From: CmP2 sp052084925
Lineage (GTDB): Bacteria; Actinomycetota; Actinomycetes; Actinomycetales; Micrococcaceae
NCBI GenBank assembly: GCA_052084925.1
Contig: JBQDEV010000009.1
Span: 1-64,000, forward strand
Reading direction: 5' to 3'
DNA: 64,000 bases
Shown: positions 1 to 9,057 of the stretch, piece after piece
Numbering within the stretch: position 1 is the stretch's first letter
Layout of the letters: each line of letters opens with the position of its first letter
The notes under the pieces: model-generated
The model's input: the letters and a program-made list of their open reading frames with translations, nothing else
Told to the model about the DNA's origin: nothing
The model's database searches: none
Position numbers and translations under genes: made by a program

Positions 1-216
1 CTGGGATGACTGCCTTTGTAATGCTGTGGTTCATGATTCCCTGAGGTGTCGTGAGTGCGTGGTGAGGCGTGGATGAGTCCATCGAAGCCTACTCGCTAAC
101 GGTATGCAAGGATTCTTTCCAGAAGGTTAATGACGGTCCGGGCTTGATACCCTCGTAGAGGCAGGCTCGACCAAAACCATTGCGTCGGGGGGAGAAGCAC
201 AACGGGGGACACTCGC

Positions 217-1383
217 ATGCGGATAACTGTGGTCGGACTGGGATACGTCGGATTGGCGAACGCAGTCTTGTTGGCTCGGAAGCATTCGGTGGTATCGCTT
301 GATATCGATGCGCCGCGCGTCGAGCTCGTCAACAAGCGTGTCTCTCCGCTCGTGGATCAGGAATTGATCCAGCATTTCTCGGACGTAGAGCTGGACCTCT
401 TCGCCACCACCGACCTGGAGGTGGCATTCGAAGAGCCTGAGTTCGTGATCATTGCGACTCCTACCAACTATGATCCGGACACCCAGTACTTCGACACTTC
501 CACGGTGGAGACCGTGCTGGGGCAGATCGCCGAACATGCGCCCCACGCGGTGGCCGTGATTAAGTCCACCATTCCGATCGGTTTCACGGAACGCATGCAG
601 GAGAAGCATCCTGACCTGCAGATCGTGTTCAGCCCGGAGTTCCTCCGGGAGGGCAAAGCGCTCTTCGACAACCTGCATCCCAGCCGCGTGATCGCCTCGG
701 GAGCCGAGGAAGCCGCGACTCGCTTCGCAGAGATGATGGCCGATGCATCCGACGACACCGATATTCCCACCGTGGTGACTGGAACCGCCGAGGCTGAGGC
801 CATCAAGCTGTTCTCCAACACCTACCTAGCTATGCGCGTGGCCTACTTCAACGAGCTCGACACCTTCGCGGTGGAGAAGGGCCTCGATGCTGGCGCCGTG
901 ATCCGCGGCGTCTCCCTCGACCCGCGCATCGGCGATCACTACAACAACCCTAGCTTCGGCTATGGCGGGTACTGCTTGCCCAAGGACACCCGCCAGCTGC
1001 GTGCCAACTACGAGGGTGTGCCACAGAACCTCATCGACGCCATCGTGGACTCGAACCAGACCCGTATGGATTTCATCATCGATGACGTGTTGCGTCAGAA
1101 CCCCTCCGTGGTCGGTATCCACCGCCTGGCCATGAAGGCTGGCTCGGACAACTTCCGCAGCTCCTCAATCTCCGTGGTGCTCGAGGGCCTGCGCGACCGC
1201 GGCACTGAGGTTGTCATCTATGAGCCGACCGTCGACCAGAGCCCGGTGGAAGGCGTGAAGCTGGAAAACGATCTGGACACGTTCCTGCAGCGTTCCGATC
1301 TGATCATCACCAACCGCATCAGCGACGAGCTCGAGAGCGTCCGGGACAAGATCTACTCCCGTGACGTCTACGGCAGGGACTGA
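217..1383 (+). CDS. ugd: UDP-glucose 6-dehydrogenase
   Basis: Oxidises UDP-glucose to UDP-glucuronate with two NAD+, supplying uronic acid for surface polysaccharide. The 388-residue protein opens with the Rossmann motif GLGYVG (residues 7-12). It carries the catalytic cysteine in GYGGYCLPKD (Cys253) and the family signatures SPEFLREG and KLFSNTYLAMRVAYFNELD. Its length is normal for the shorter bacterial class, which includes streptococcal and staphylococcal CapL/HasB-like enzymes. The ATG is preceded by a GGGGGA ribosome binding site at about 208-213. The next gene starts 17 bp downstream on the same strand and the polysaccharide-type ABC exporter follows in the opposite direction, so a role in capsule or teichuronic-type polymer synthesis is inferred. 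The 216 bases upstream show no gene I can support. Confidence 0.95.
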   Translation: MRITVVGLGYVGLANAVLLARKHSVVSLDIDAPRVELVNKRVSPLVDQELIQHFSDVELDLFATTDLEVAFEEPEFVIIATPTNYDPDTQYFDTSTVETVLGQIAEHAPHAVAVIKSTIPIGFTERMQEKHPDLQIVFSPEFLREGKALFDNLHPSRVIASGAEEAATRFAEMMADASDDTDIPTVVTGTAEAEAIKLFSNTYLAMRVAYFNELDTFAVEKGLDAGAVIRGVSLDPRIGDHYNNPSFGYGGYCLPKDTRQLRANYEGVPQNLIDAIVDSNQTRMDFIIDDVLRQNPSVVGIHRLAMKAGSDNFRSSSISVVLEGLRDRGTEVVIYEPTVDQSPVEGVKLENDLDTFLQRSDLIITNRISDELESVRDKIYSRDVYGRD

Positions 1384-1400
1384 CCTACAGGCCGCTATCC

Positions 1401-2423
1401 ATGACCGCGACACCCCTGGACGGCACGTCCTCGTTGCCTGAGCCCGTGCCTCAAATCACGACCACTATCAATAAGCCTGCCCGGCGGCGTCCCCGGACTA
1501 TCGACAGTACCCAACACCGAGTGCGCGAGTACGAGACAGTCGATGAGTTCGTAGGCGTCACCCAAACTCCAGCGGGCATCGTGACCGTTAATCATCAGAA
1601 CGTGCCGATCGATCTGTTGGTAGCACCCTCGAATAGCGACACAGTCTTAGTGTTCTTCCACGGTGCCATCGAGCGGCACTTCTCCTTGCCCGTACTCTCA
1701 GGCATGGGCATCTCCGGAGGAGTGAGTGCGAATCGTGTATTTGTCTCGGACCCGTCGCTGTTCCTCAACGAGAAGCTGCGTTTGGCTTGGTACGCGGGCA
1801 ACTACGCTCAAGTGGATTTGCAGGATCAGCTGACCCGGATCCTCGAGCACGTTTTCTTCCTGTTGGGCGCCCGGCGGGTGGCGTTCTTTGGTGGTTCTGG
1901 AGGCGGCTTTGCCTCGCTGTACTACGCGAGCCGATTCGAGAATTCTTTGGCGCTGCCATTTAACCCGCAGACGAACATTCGCCGCTACATGGACTTCGCA
2001 GTCGGTAGTTACATGAACCTAGGCTTCCGAGTGCACGCCCCGCGAAAACGGCGTTTGGCGAACAAGCCGCTCGCGGTGGTGAGTAACTTGTGCACGCACT
2101 ACCACGAGCCGCAGCCACCTCTGGTGGCATACATGCAGAACCTCAACGACAAGACGCACATCCGCGAGCAGCTTCGACCTTTTCTGCGACAGTCGCATGA
2201 AGACAATCGGATGATGTTGTTAGCCGAGCCGTGGAAGGCTGGGCACACACCGCCACCGAAGCCGCTGCTGACCAATGTGCTCGACGTGGCGTCATCTGCA
2301 GAATCCTGGGAAGACGGCCTCGGTGAGCTTGGCTTCCAGACTCTGGACTACGAGAGCCGTCAGAAGATGGGGTTCAAGGGGTTAGCTGCAGGTCTGGGTT
2401 CTGCTTCGCGTACGTCTCCTTGA
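1401..2423 (+). CDS. alpha/beta-hydrolase-fold protein of a polysaccharide locus
   Basis: I do not recognise a specific family name. The central part looks like an alpha/beta hydrolase: a strand with an HG turn (VLVFFHGAIERH, about residues 82-93) and a nucleophile elbow GGSGGGF with Ser166 as the candidate nucleophile. The first 45 residues are polar and probably disordered. No signal peptide or membrane segment is visible, so it should be cytosolic. It follows ugd by 17 bp and probably shares its transcript. Its 3' end overlaps the convergent ABC ATPase gene by 50 bp. Similar hydrolase-like proteins occur in glycopolymer loci, where they may modify or hydrolyse acyl groups. That role is inference from context only. 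Confidence 0.7.
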   Translation: MTATPLDGTSSLPEPVPQITTTINKPARRRPRTIDSTQHRVREYETVDEFVGVTQTPAGIVTVNHQNVPIDLLVAPSNSDTVLVFFHGAIERHFSLPVLSGMGISGGVSANRVFVSDPSLFLNEKLRLAWYAGNYAQVDLQDQLTRILEHVFFLLGARRVAFFGGSGGGFASLYYASRFENSLALPFNPQTNIRRYMDFAVGSYMNLGFRVHAPRKRRLANKPLAVVSNLCTHYHEPQPPLVAYMQNLNDKTHIREQLRPFLRQSHEDNRMMLLAEPWKAGHTPPPKPLLTNVLDVASSAESWEDGLGELGFQTLDYESRQKMGFKGLAAGLGSASRTSP

Positions 2424-3198
2424 CCGCAGTCAGGAAGGTATTCGCGTACTCGAGCTCGCCGCGCCCAATGGCGGAGGCGAAGGTCATGTACTGTTCCATC
2501 TTCTGCTTGGTGTCTCCGTCAGCGACGATTTGACCGTCCTCGAGCCACAGCACGCGCGTGCACATCTCCTCGATGGAACCGCGGGAGTGGTTGACCAGGA
2601 ACACCGTGCCCGCCTGCTCAATCATCTTGTCCATGGCGTTCTTGGAACGCGTCTGGAAGGTAGCGTCGCCGGTAGCCAATGCCTCATCGACCATCAGGAT
2701 CTTCGGCTGTGCGGCCACGGAAATCGCAAACTTGAGACGGGCACCCATGCCGGAGGAATAGGTGTTCATCGGCATGTTGATCGAGGGGCCGATCTGGGCC
2801 AGGTCGATTACCGACTCACGGGTGGCTTCGGCCTCCTCGGGGGAGTAGCCCATTGCCAACAGACCCAGAATCACGTTCTCTGATCCGGATAGATTGGGGA
2901 TCAGCGCCGCTCCTACGCCCAACAGCTGCGGCTTGGCGGAGGTGTACACCCGACCGGAGCTCACCGACTCCAACCCGGAGAGTGCGCGCAGCAACGTGGA
3001 CTTGCCGGAGCCGTTGCGTCCGATCACACCGATGAACTCGCCCTCACGTGCCGCGAAGGAGATGCCCTTAAGTACGGGTTTGATAATGCGTCGGGTGTTG
3101 AAGCGCAGTGGATTCCGCGATTTCTGCACGGTGCGGACCTTGTAGCCAAGGTGGATGTCGTCAGCGAGGACGGTGATGCGGGAATCAGCGCTCATCAC
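2374..3198 (-). CDS. ABC transporter ATPase, polysaccharide/teichoic-acid export (Wzt/TagH type)
   Basis: Nucleotide-binding subunit of an ABC-2 exporter for a surface glycopolymer. Walker A GRNGSGKS lies at residues 60-67, the ABC signature YSSGM at about 147-151 and Walker B ILMVDE at about 167-172, followed by ALATGD. The DEALATGD and YSSGM wording is typical of the TagH/Wzt branch. At 274 residues it lacks the C-terminal carbohydrate-binding domain of Wzt, so it is the short form. The start is GTG at 3198 (an ATG follows at 3195) behind an AGGAGG in the end of the permease gene. The overlap with the permease is 14 bp, so the two are translationally coupled. Its 3' end overlaps the convergent hydrolase gene by 50 bp. 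Confidence 0.92.
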   Translation of the reverse strand: MMSADSRITVLADDIHLGYKVRTVQKSRNPLRFNTRRIIKPVLKGISFAAREGEFIGVIGRNGSGKSTLLRALSGLESVSSGRVYTSAKPQLLGVGAALIPNLSGSENVILGLLAMGYSPEEAEATRESVIDLAQIGPSINMPMNTYSSGMGARLKFAISVAAQPKILMVDEALATGDATFQTRSKNAMDKMIEQAGTVFLVNHSRGSIEEMCTRVLWLEDGQIVADGDTKQKMEQYMTFASAIGRGELEYANTFLTAVKETYAKQNPDLQLTP

Positions 3199-4156
3199 GG
3201 GCGTAGTCCTCCTCTGCCTGCCAGAAGTAGATGAATCCGAAGCACAGCAGGCCCACAGCCCACGCCGCCAAGCCCAGCCACGTCGAGAGGTCTGGAATGG
3301 TGTTCTCCATCAGGATGGTGCGGTACGCATCCAAGATCATCCAGACCGGGTTGGCCTTCACGATCGCCAGGGCCGTGGGATGGTCCAAGAAGCGCTCCAC
3401 GGGGAAGATCACCCCGGAGGCATACATCATCACTCGAACTACGAAGCTCATTGCCTGAGCCACATCAGGGAACTTGAACCCGAAGCGGGCGAAGAAGAAG
3501 GCGATGCCTAGGTTGATCACCGTTTGGAAGGCGAGTACCACAGGCACGAACAGCCATACGGTGCTGATGGTCACGTGCGGGGGAATGGCCAGGATCATCA
3601 CCATCATCACCACGATGATGAGCACCTGAGCCAACAATTCTCGGATGATGAGCGAGATAGGGATGGTGGCTCGCGGGTACGAGAAGGACTTGATCATCGC
3701 CTTCGAGCTGACGATGCAGCGCACGCTTTGCGACAGTGCACCGGAGGTGAACTGGAACATCAAGATGCCAATGATGATGAACGCCACGAAGTTGTCCATG
3801 CCACGGCTGACGCCGAGGACTACGCCAAAGATCAGCCAGTAGAACGCCGCCAGCAACACGGGGCTGAGGATGAGCCAGAGCGGTCCGAGCCGGGTGTCAT
3901 TGGTCTTGCTGAGCACCTTGTTGCGAGACTCGCGCATGATGAAGTGGCGGCGCTGCCACACCTCAGCCAAATACTCGCCCATGGGGGCGCGACCGCCCAT
4001 CGGCTTGAGGTGACGGGTCTCGCCGTACAGGTCGTCGACGCGGCCTGCCAGGTGAGTGGACTCCATCTCCCTCAGGAAGCGGAGTTCATCCTGGTCGAGC
4101 GTGCGCCGAGCGCGGCGCACTGTCGCGCCGTTGCGGCCCTTGTATCGCGTAGTCAT
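3185..4156 (-). CDS. ABC-2 type polysaccharide export permease (Wzm/TagG type)
   Basis: Membrane subunit partnered with the ATPase downstream. The protein is 323 residues from the ATG at 4156. The open frame extends further upstream, but only the part from this ATG matches the family. The N-terminal cytosolic segment ends with an amphipathic LAEVWQRRHFIMRESRNKV-like gate helix. About six membrane segments follow, with the typical LGPLWLILSPVLLAAFYWLIF opening. A TAATCT box sits 7 nt before the ATG and no SD is seen, so a leaderless start is likely. The divergent aldehyde dehydrogenase starts 97 bp away. With ugd this suggests export of a uronic-acid-containing polymer (inference). Confidence 0.9.
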   Translation of the reverse strand: MTTRYKGRNGATVRRARRTLDQDELRFLREMESTHLAGRVDDLYGETRHLKPMGGRAPMGEYLAEVWQRRHFIMRESRNKVLSKTNDTRLGPLWLILSPVLLAAFYWLIFGVVLGVSRGMDNFVAFIIIGILMFQFTSGALSQSVRCIVSSKAMIKSFSYPRATIPISLIIRELLAQVLIIVVMMVMILAIPPHVTISTVWLFVPVVLAFQTVINLGIAFFFARFGFKFPDVAQAMSFVVRVMMYASGVIFPVERFLDHPTALAIVKANPVWMILDAYRTILMENTIPDLSTWLGLAAWAVGLLCFGFIYFWQAEEDYARDER

Positions 4157-4253
4157 CCCCACCAGATTACCGCGAACATGCCGCCAGTCAGGTTTTCGCC
4201 AAGAGCACGCCAACACCAGCGCTCGTGGAGGTGTGCTCGGTAGGCTGAACGAC

Positions 4254-5675
4254 ATGTCAGATTCACCTGCGACACCCGTGGCCCAGATTGCTTCCATCGT
4301 TGATTCGCTGCGCGGCACCGCGCGTTCGCGGATGACACACGGTCGCAAGTACCGGATCGAAGGTTTGAAAGCGCTGCGCCGCATGATCGACGAGCGCAGC
4401 CACCGAATCTCCTTGGCGCTACGAGAGGATCTCGGCAAGTCAGAATCTGAGGCTATGGCGACCGAGATCGGAGTGGTGAAGTCGGAAATCGACCACGCAC
4501 TCTTGCACCTCACGGATTGGATGGAGCCAACCTCTGTGAAGGTCCCGCTGGCTTTCCAGCCGGCCAGTGCGAATGTCGAGCCGCGGCCGCTGGGCACGGT
4601 GCTGATCATCGCGCCATGGAACTACCCCTTCCAGCTGGCGATCAATCCCCTCGTCGGTGCTATCGCAGCCGGAAACACGGTGCTGCTCAAGCCCTCGGAG
4701 AAGGCCCCCGCCACCTCGCGGGTCATCGCCGAGTTGGCGGAGGAGTATCTCGACTCGCGGACCGTGCGCGTTATCGAGGGCGGTGCTGACGTGGTGACGG
4801 AGGCGCTGAAGCAGCGCTTTGACCACATTTTCTACACCGGTGGTGAGCGCGTGGGCCGCATCGTCTACGAGGCGGCAGCGAAGCACCTCACCCCGGTCAC
4901 GCTCGAGCTGGGCGGGAAATCGCCCTGCGTGGTGTCCGACGGGCGGAACTGGCAGACCATCGCCCGACGCATCGCCTTCGGGAAGTTCACCAACGCCGGT
5001 CAGACCTGTGTGGCCCCGGACTATGTACTCGCTATTGGCGCCCGTGCCCAGCGTGAGCTGGAGAAGCGACTCCCGGCGGTGATCGCCGAGTTCTATGGCG
5101 CCAACCCTGCCGCGTCCAAGGACTATGGGCGACTGGTTGACACCGCTCAGGCGGAACGCCTGCAGTCACTGCTGAACGATGCGCTGACCGGAGACCGGCC
5201 CGCTCGACTGGTGCACGGTGGCACCGTGGATGTGGCGGCTCGGTACATGGAGCCCACGGTGCTCGCCGATGTGGACCCGGACAGTGAGCTGATGCAGGAA
5301 GAGATCTTTGGACCCATCCTGCCGATCCTGCGCGTGGATACCTTCGATGAGGCGATCGCCTTCATCACGGAGCGGCCGCACCCGTTGGCCGCGTACCTGT
5401 TCACGGACCGGCACCGCTACCACCGGGCCTTCCAAGACCAGGTCACCGCTGGTGGGCTGGGCTTCGATGTGGCGCTGCTCCATGCCGGGCTCCAGACGCT
5501 GCCGTTCGGCGGAGTGGGCCCCTCCGGGATGGGGAACTATCACGGTGAGGCCAGCTTCCGGACGTTCTCGCAGATGCGCCCTTCGCTGACGAAGTCGGAC
5601 CAGGTGGACACGCTGCGGGTGGCGTACCCGCCCTACACCTGGCCCAAACGCCAAGCGATCAAGCGGCTGCTGTAG
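4254..5675 (+). CDS. NAD(P)+-dependent aldehyde dehydrogenase
   Basis: Oxidises an aldehyde to the acid. The 473-residue protein has the ALDH layout: APWNYPFQL (cofactor domain), KPSEKAP, FTGGERVGRIV-like loop, the general base Glu218 in LELGGKSP and nucleophile Cys252 in NAGQTCVAPD. The 34-residue spacing between the two matches the family. It belongs to the class-3/fatty-aldehyde-like branch rather than betaine aldehyde dehydrogenase, judging from its short N-terminus and the C-terminal LPFGGVGPSGMGNYHGEASFRTFS. The ATG at 4254 is chosen because a TAGGCT box lies 7 nt upstream (leaderless pattern). The longer frame upstream overlaps the divergent permease. Substrate unknown. Confidence 0.92.
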   Translation: MSDSPATPVAQIASIVDSLRGTARSRMTHGRKYRIEGLKALRRMIDERSHRISLALREDLGKSESEAMATEIGVVKSEIDHALLHLTDWMEPTSVKVPLAFQPASANVEPRPLGTVLIIAPWNYPFQLAINPLVGAIAAGNTVLLKPSEKAPATSRVIAELAEEYLDSRTVRVIEGGADVVTEALKQRFDHIFYTGGERVGRIVYEAAAKHLTPVTLELGGKSPCVVSDGRNWQTIARRIAFGKFTNAGQTCVAPDYVLAIGARAQRELEKRLPAVIAEFYGANPAASKDYGRLVDTAQAERLQSLLNDALTGDRPARLVHGGTVDVAARYMEPTVLADVDPDSELMQEEIFGPILPILRVDTFDEAIAFITERPHPLAAYLFTDRHRYHRAFQDQVTAGGLGFDVALLHAGLQTLPFGGVGPSGMGNYHGEASFRTFSQMRPSLTKSDQVDTLRVAYPPYTWPKRQAIKRLL

Positions 5676-5691
5676 CAGCTTCCGCTTGATC
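5657..5691. terminator. large hairpin between convergent genes, probable bidirectional terminator
   Basis: GATCAAGCGG (5657-5666) pairs perfectly with CCGCTTGATC (5682-5691). Inside it CTGCT (5667-5671) pairs with AGCAG (5674-5678) around a 2-nt loop, leaving a 3-nt bulge. The stem covers the last codons and the stop of the aldehyde dehydrogenase and lies just past the end of the convergent DUF4097 operon. There is no clear T-tract on either strand, so termination is inferred from position and stem strength. Confidence 0.6.
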
Positions 5692-5722
5692 GCCTGATCG
5701 TGAGGGGTGTGACGCGGTTCGG

Positions 5723-6556
5723 TTAGCGCTGTTCGACGGTCACGTCACCCACATTCGACCGGACGACGATGCTGGTTCCGGTGCGCTGGTCGAGTGCTGA
5801 GTCGACAGAGATGTCGCCGACATCGTTGGTGGCGCGGACGTCCCATGCCTCGCAGCAGGGAACGGTCACCGTCACACTGCCGACATCCAGGCGAGCGTTG
5901 ACTTCACCCTGGTGCTCGTCGGCAAGGCCCAGCCGGATCTGGCCGACATCGGCGTGGGCAACCAAGTCGCCGGTGGTTGCGACGTTGGGCAGGTTGATGT
6001 CGCCGATGCGGGTTCGGGTGTGGAGCTGCTCGAAGGACCCGGTTGCCTCGATATTGCCGACGTGCGCCTGAACCGATAGATCGAGGTCTTCACTGAGCTC
6101 GGTGGGGATGAACACCAGCAGGTCGAGGGATTCGCGAGTGGCCCAGCCGATATTGCCTTGGAAGCCGGGGCGAGACAGATTCACCGTGGTGGCGTCATCT
6201 TGCTCGGAGATTTCCCATTCGCCGAGGACGTTATCCGTTCCCGCGGCGGGCAACGTGGTGGAACCGGGCTCGACGAGACCGAGCTCGACCTGGTCGACCG
6301 CGTCGGAGACTTGTACTCGGATGAGCCCGACATCGGTGCTCACCTCGAGCTTTTCTGGAGTTCCGAGGCTCTGATGCAAGGGGATCTCGCCATAGTCAGC
6401 ACGGTCGAAGGCGGAGGCGACGCTGGCGGCGCCGAGACCGCCGAGGGAGAGCAGCACGCACAGCCCGGCGATGATGCTGACGGTCAGGCGCGTGTTCCGT
6501 GCGGAGCTGGTGGACAGGGGCGTTGGACGGGATGGATGCAGAGTTGAGGTAGGCAT
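5723..6556 (-). CDS. membrane-anchored DUF4097-type beta-repeat protein
   Basis: Envelope protein of 277 residues. A cytosolic N-terminus of about 22 residues is followed by one membrane segment (TVSIIAGLCVLLSLGGLGAA, about 25-45). The extracytoplasmic part consists of short beta-strand repeats built on V-G-x-I/V turns (DVGLIRV, HVGNIEA, RIGDINL, DVGQIRL, DVGSVTV, DVGDISV, NVGDVTV). This is typical of DUF4097/adhesin-like right-handed beta folds. Its start overlaps the response regulator stop by one base (TGATG), so it belongs to the two-component operon. Such proteins accompany LiaF/PspC-like stress systems, so a sensing or envelope-guarding role is inferred. Confidence 0.75.
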   Translation of the reverse strand: MPTSTLHPSRPTPLSTSSARNTRLTVSIIAGLCVLLSLGGLGAASVASAFDRADYGEIPLHQSLGTPEKLEVSTDVGLIRVQVSDAVDQVELGLVEPGSTTLPAAGTDNVLGEWEISEQDDATTVNLSRPGFQGNIGWATRESLDLLVFIPTELSEDLDLSVQAHVGNIEATGSFEQLHTRTRIGDINLPNVATTGDLVAHADVGQIRLGLADEHQGEVNARLDVGSVTVTVPCCEAWDVRATNDVGDISVDSALDQRTGTSIVVRSNVGDVTVEQR

Positions 6557-7224
6557 CAGTGGTTCTCCGATTCAAGGTAGCGCAGCACTGCCATGACCCG
6601 ACGGTTCTCTCCGTCGATGGGGGACAGGCCAAGTTTGATGAAGAGCGAGGAGATGTGCTTTTCCACGCTTCCGGGCGAGATGAAGAGCGTCTGGGCGATG
6701 GAGGCGTTGGAGCGACCTTCGGCCATCAGCTGGAGCGTTTCGCGTTCGCGGGGTGTCAGCTCATTGAGCACGTTGCGCTGTCGGGAACGGACCAGGATCT
6801 GCTGGACCACTTCGGGATCCAGCGCCGTGCCGCCGGAGCCGACCGAGTCCACCACGCGGAGGAACTCCTCTACGTCGGCGACGCGATCTTTGAGCACGTA
6901 GCCGAGGGAGCCGTTGGATGCGGCGATGAGTTCCGAGGCGTAGCGTTCCTCGACGTACTGGGAGAGGACCAGCAGCGCCACCGAGGGGTTCTGTGCTCGG
7001 ATGAGTGCAGCGGCGCGAATGCCTTCATCGGTGAAGGTGGGTGGCATCCGCACATCCACGATGGCCAGCTGTGGCTCGTGCCGGGTGACCGCGTCGAGCA
7101 GGTCGTTGGCGTTGTCCACGGCGGCGAGGACCTGGTGGCCGCTGTCGGTGAGCAGTCGTTCCAGTCCCGCCCGCAACAACACGGAGTCTTCCGCGATGAC
7201 GATGTTCAGTGGGGTGTGGGTCAT
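6556..7224 (-). CDS. LuxR/NarL-family response regulator
   Basis: DNA-binding response regulator of 222 residues, partner of the histidine kinase that ends 2 bp upstream. The receiver domain has the acidic pair Glu12/Asp13 and the phosphoacceptor Asp57 (IVDVRMPP). The C-terminal LuxR helix-turn-helix runs from about residue 150 (LTPRERETLQLMAEGRSNASIAQ), with the FISPGSVEKHISSLFIKLGL recognition region. The receiver has the PPTFTDEGIRAA loop common in actinobacterial LiaR/DesR-type regulators. It probably controls this operon or envelope genes. Target sites are not identified. Confidence 0.93.
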   Translation of the reverse strand: MTHTPLNIVIAEDSVLLRAGLERLLTDSGHQVLAAVDNANDLLDAVTRHEPQLAIVDVRMPPTFTDEGIRAAALIRAQNPSVALLVLSQYVEERYASELIAASNGSLGYVLKDRVADVEEFLRVVDSVGSGGTALDPEVVQQILVRSRQRNVLNELTPRERETLQLMAEGRSNASIAQTLFISPGSVEKHISSLFIKLGLSPIDGENRRVMAVLRYLESENH

Positions 7225-7226
7225 GA

Positions 7227-8498
7227 CTACTCCTGGATGTTCGCGGTCTGGGCGACCGGGCGTGAAACCAGCGGCACGTGGACGGTGATCACCGTGGGAC
7301 CGCCGACCGGGCTGGCGACCTCAAGGCTGCCTCCGGTGGCGCGGACACGGTCGGTGAGTCCGGCCAGCCCGGTGGAGACCCCGTCTCGGCGCACCATGGC
7401 TCCGCCTCGGCCGTTGTCTTCGATGCGCAGGTACAGCTGCTCGCCCTCGATCGTGACCAGCACGGAGGCCTGGGTGGCATTCGAGTGCTTGGTGACGTTG
7501 GTGAGCGACTCGGCGACCACGAAGTACGCGACCGCTTCCTGCTCTCGCGGCAACTGCGGGGGCACCGACACATTGAGATCCACCGGGACGGGGGAGCGGG
7601 CCGCCAGGGAGGACAGGGCCGCATCTAGGCCGCGATCGGTGAGCACCGCGGGGTGAATGCCGCGGGCCAGCTGACGCAGGTCGGTAATCACGGCTTTCGC
7701 CTCCGTGTGGGCTTCGTCCACGAGGTGCTTGGCGCTGTCGAGGTCCTGGTCCATCTTGGTCTTGGCCAGACCCAGGGTCATGGCCAGGGAGACCAGGCGG
7801 GGCTGAATGCCATCGTGCAGGTCGCGCTCGATGCGCATCCGCTCCTGCTCCGCGGCGTTGACGGCACCCTGACGGCGCTGGGTGAGCTCCTGGACTTCCT
7901 CCCGGAGCACTTCGTCTCCGTTGGGGAGCATGACCCGGGCCAGGCCGCGTTCGGCGAAGATCCCGGCGGTGAGGGCCGCCAAGCCGATGAGGAACCACAG
8001 GACACCGACCAGAATCATGAGCGCCGGACCGGGAGTCCAGGCCAAGACCTGCGCGTTCGGCACCACGAGCGAGGTTTCGATGCTGGACCACAGGGCCCAG
8101 ATGCCCGAGTAGAAGAGCATGCTCGGGAAGAAGGCGACGAACATGTTGAGGTGGTGGTGCAGCACTGAGCGCCAGAACGGCCAGGAGATGACGTCCATGC
8201 CGAGAGTGTGCAGCCAGCCGAGGAAGCCACCGCGGTCGGAGACTTTGCGGGCCGGCTCGATGGTGTCGATCCCGTGGACGGCCTGAGCGCGGCGACGCTC
8301 GAGTGCGGCCGCCCACCGCATGGCCATGGACCACGGCACCAGTAGCAGGACCCCCGCTAAACCGGCCGGCAGGGAGCCGATCCCGGTGAAGAAGAGGGAC
8401 ACGCTGACGATGAGCCAGGTGATAGAGAGGAATCCCGACAGCAGAACGCTGGCGGCACCCACGATGAAATGGGGCTGGGGTGAGTATGTCGTGTTCAT
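7227..8498 (-). CDS. sensor histidine kinase, HisKA_3 family
   Basis: Membrane sensor kinase of 423 residues. Two membrane segments near the N-terminus (about 12-60) and two more at about 118-185 surround cytosolic and short external loops. The dimerisation/phosphoacceptor helix has ERMRIERDLHDGIQPRL with His228 as the phosphorylated residue, followed by a HATPase_c domain (N box VVAESLTNVTKHSNA, G box IEDNGRGG, then GLAGLTDRVRATGGSL). This is the NarX/DesK/LiaS class. The first gene of a three-gene operon with the regulator and the DUF4097 protein. The absence of a large extracellular domain suggests sensing within the membrane (inference). Confidence 0.93.
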   Translation of the reverse strand: MNTTYSPQPHFIVGAASVLLSGFLSITWLIVSVSLFFTGIGSLPAGLAGVLLLVPWSMAMRWAAALERRRAQAVHGIDTIEPARKVSDRGGFLGWLHTLGMDVISWPFWRSVLHHHLNMFVAFFPSMLFYSGIWALWSSIETSLVVPNAQVLAWTPGPALMILVGVLWFLIGLAALTAGIFAERGLARVMLPNGDEVLREEVQELTQRRQGAVNAAEQERMRIERDLHDGIQPRLVSLAMTLGLAKTKMDQDLDSAKHLVDEAHTEAKAVITDLRQLARGIHPAVLTDRGLDAALSSLAARSPVPVDLNVSVPPQLPREQEAVAYFVVAESLTNVTKHSNATQASVLVTIEGEQLYLRIEDNGRGGAMVRRDGVSTGLAGLTDRVRATGGSLEVASPVGGPTVITVHVPLVSRPVAQTANIQE

Positions 8499-8707
8499 GC
8501 TTCCACAGTATTTTCGCCTCGTCTGCCGCGGAACGCGGTTCCCCGCCGTGATGACCGGGGGTTTTCCCCCGATGTCTTCAACTCCACTCTATTCGGCGCG
8601 GCGCGGTGGCCTCCGCGACAACGAGACCTGGGATTGCGGGTGTGACTGTGCTTACCCTGCCACACGTCGGGCCGCTTCGGGTCGGACACGAGACAGAGGA
8701 GATCGTG

Positions 8708-8968
8708 GTGAAGAACCTCAAGCGCAAGCTCGCATCAACAGCGGCAGCGGTGGGACTAGCAGCCGGTCTGGGAGCCGTCGCTGCTCCGGCGGCTCATGCC
8801 GGACCTCCAACGATGACCGATTGGCAGTACTCCACGCAGGCCAAATGCAAGCAGGTCGAGTACGCCAAACTCAATGAGGCCTTTCGCAGTGGCTGGCTCA
8901 TCAAAGACTTCACGCCCTGCCACAAGCGCAACGGAAACTACTGGGGCGGAACGATCTACTACCAGTAG
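8708..8968 (+). CDS. small secreted peptide with signal sequence, two-cysteine mature part
   Basis: An 86-residue product from GTG at 8708, chosen because AGAGGAG (8695-8701) sits 6 nt upstream (GTG at 8705 is a less well spaced alternative). Residues 1-31 form a clear Sec signal peptide with KNLKRK, a long alanine/glycine-rich core and an AHA cleavage site. The mature part of about 55 residues is aromatic, with two cysteines 24 residues apart that could form one disulfide, and a C-terminal NYWGGTIYYQ-like tail. I do not recognise a family. It is divergent from the two-component operon, so it may be a target of it. An antimicrobial or inhibitor peptide is possible but unproven. Confidence 0.7.
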   Translation: MKNLKRKLASTAAAVGLAAGLGAVAAPAAHAGPPTMTDWQYSTQAKCKQVEYAKLNEAFRSGWLIKDFTPCHKRNGNYWGGTIYYQ

Positions 8969-9057
8969 TCCGTTCCCCTAGTTGTCGAACCTGGTGCCTT
9001 GAACGCCGAGGTTCCAGCCCTGGCGACTATCTAGGCTCATCGGTGTATCGGTATATC

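Noticed and set aside
4157..4609. N-terminal extension of the ABC permease
   Set aside because: The extension overlaps the divergent aldehyde dehydrogenase and does not match the family. A leaderless start at 4156 explains the gene.
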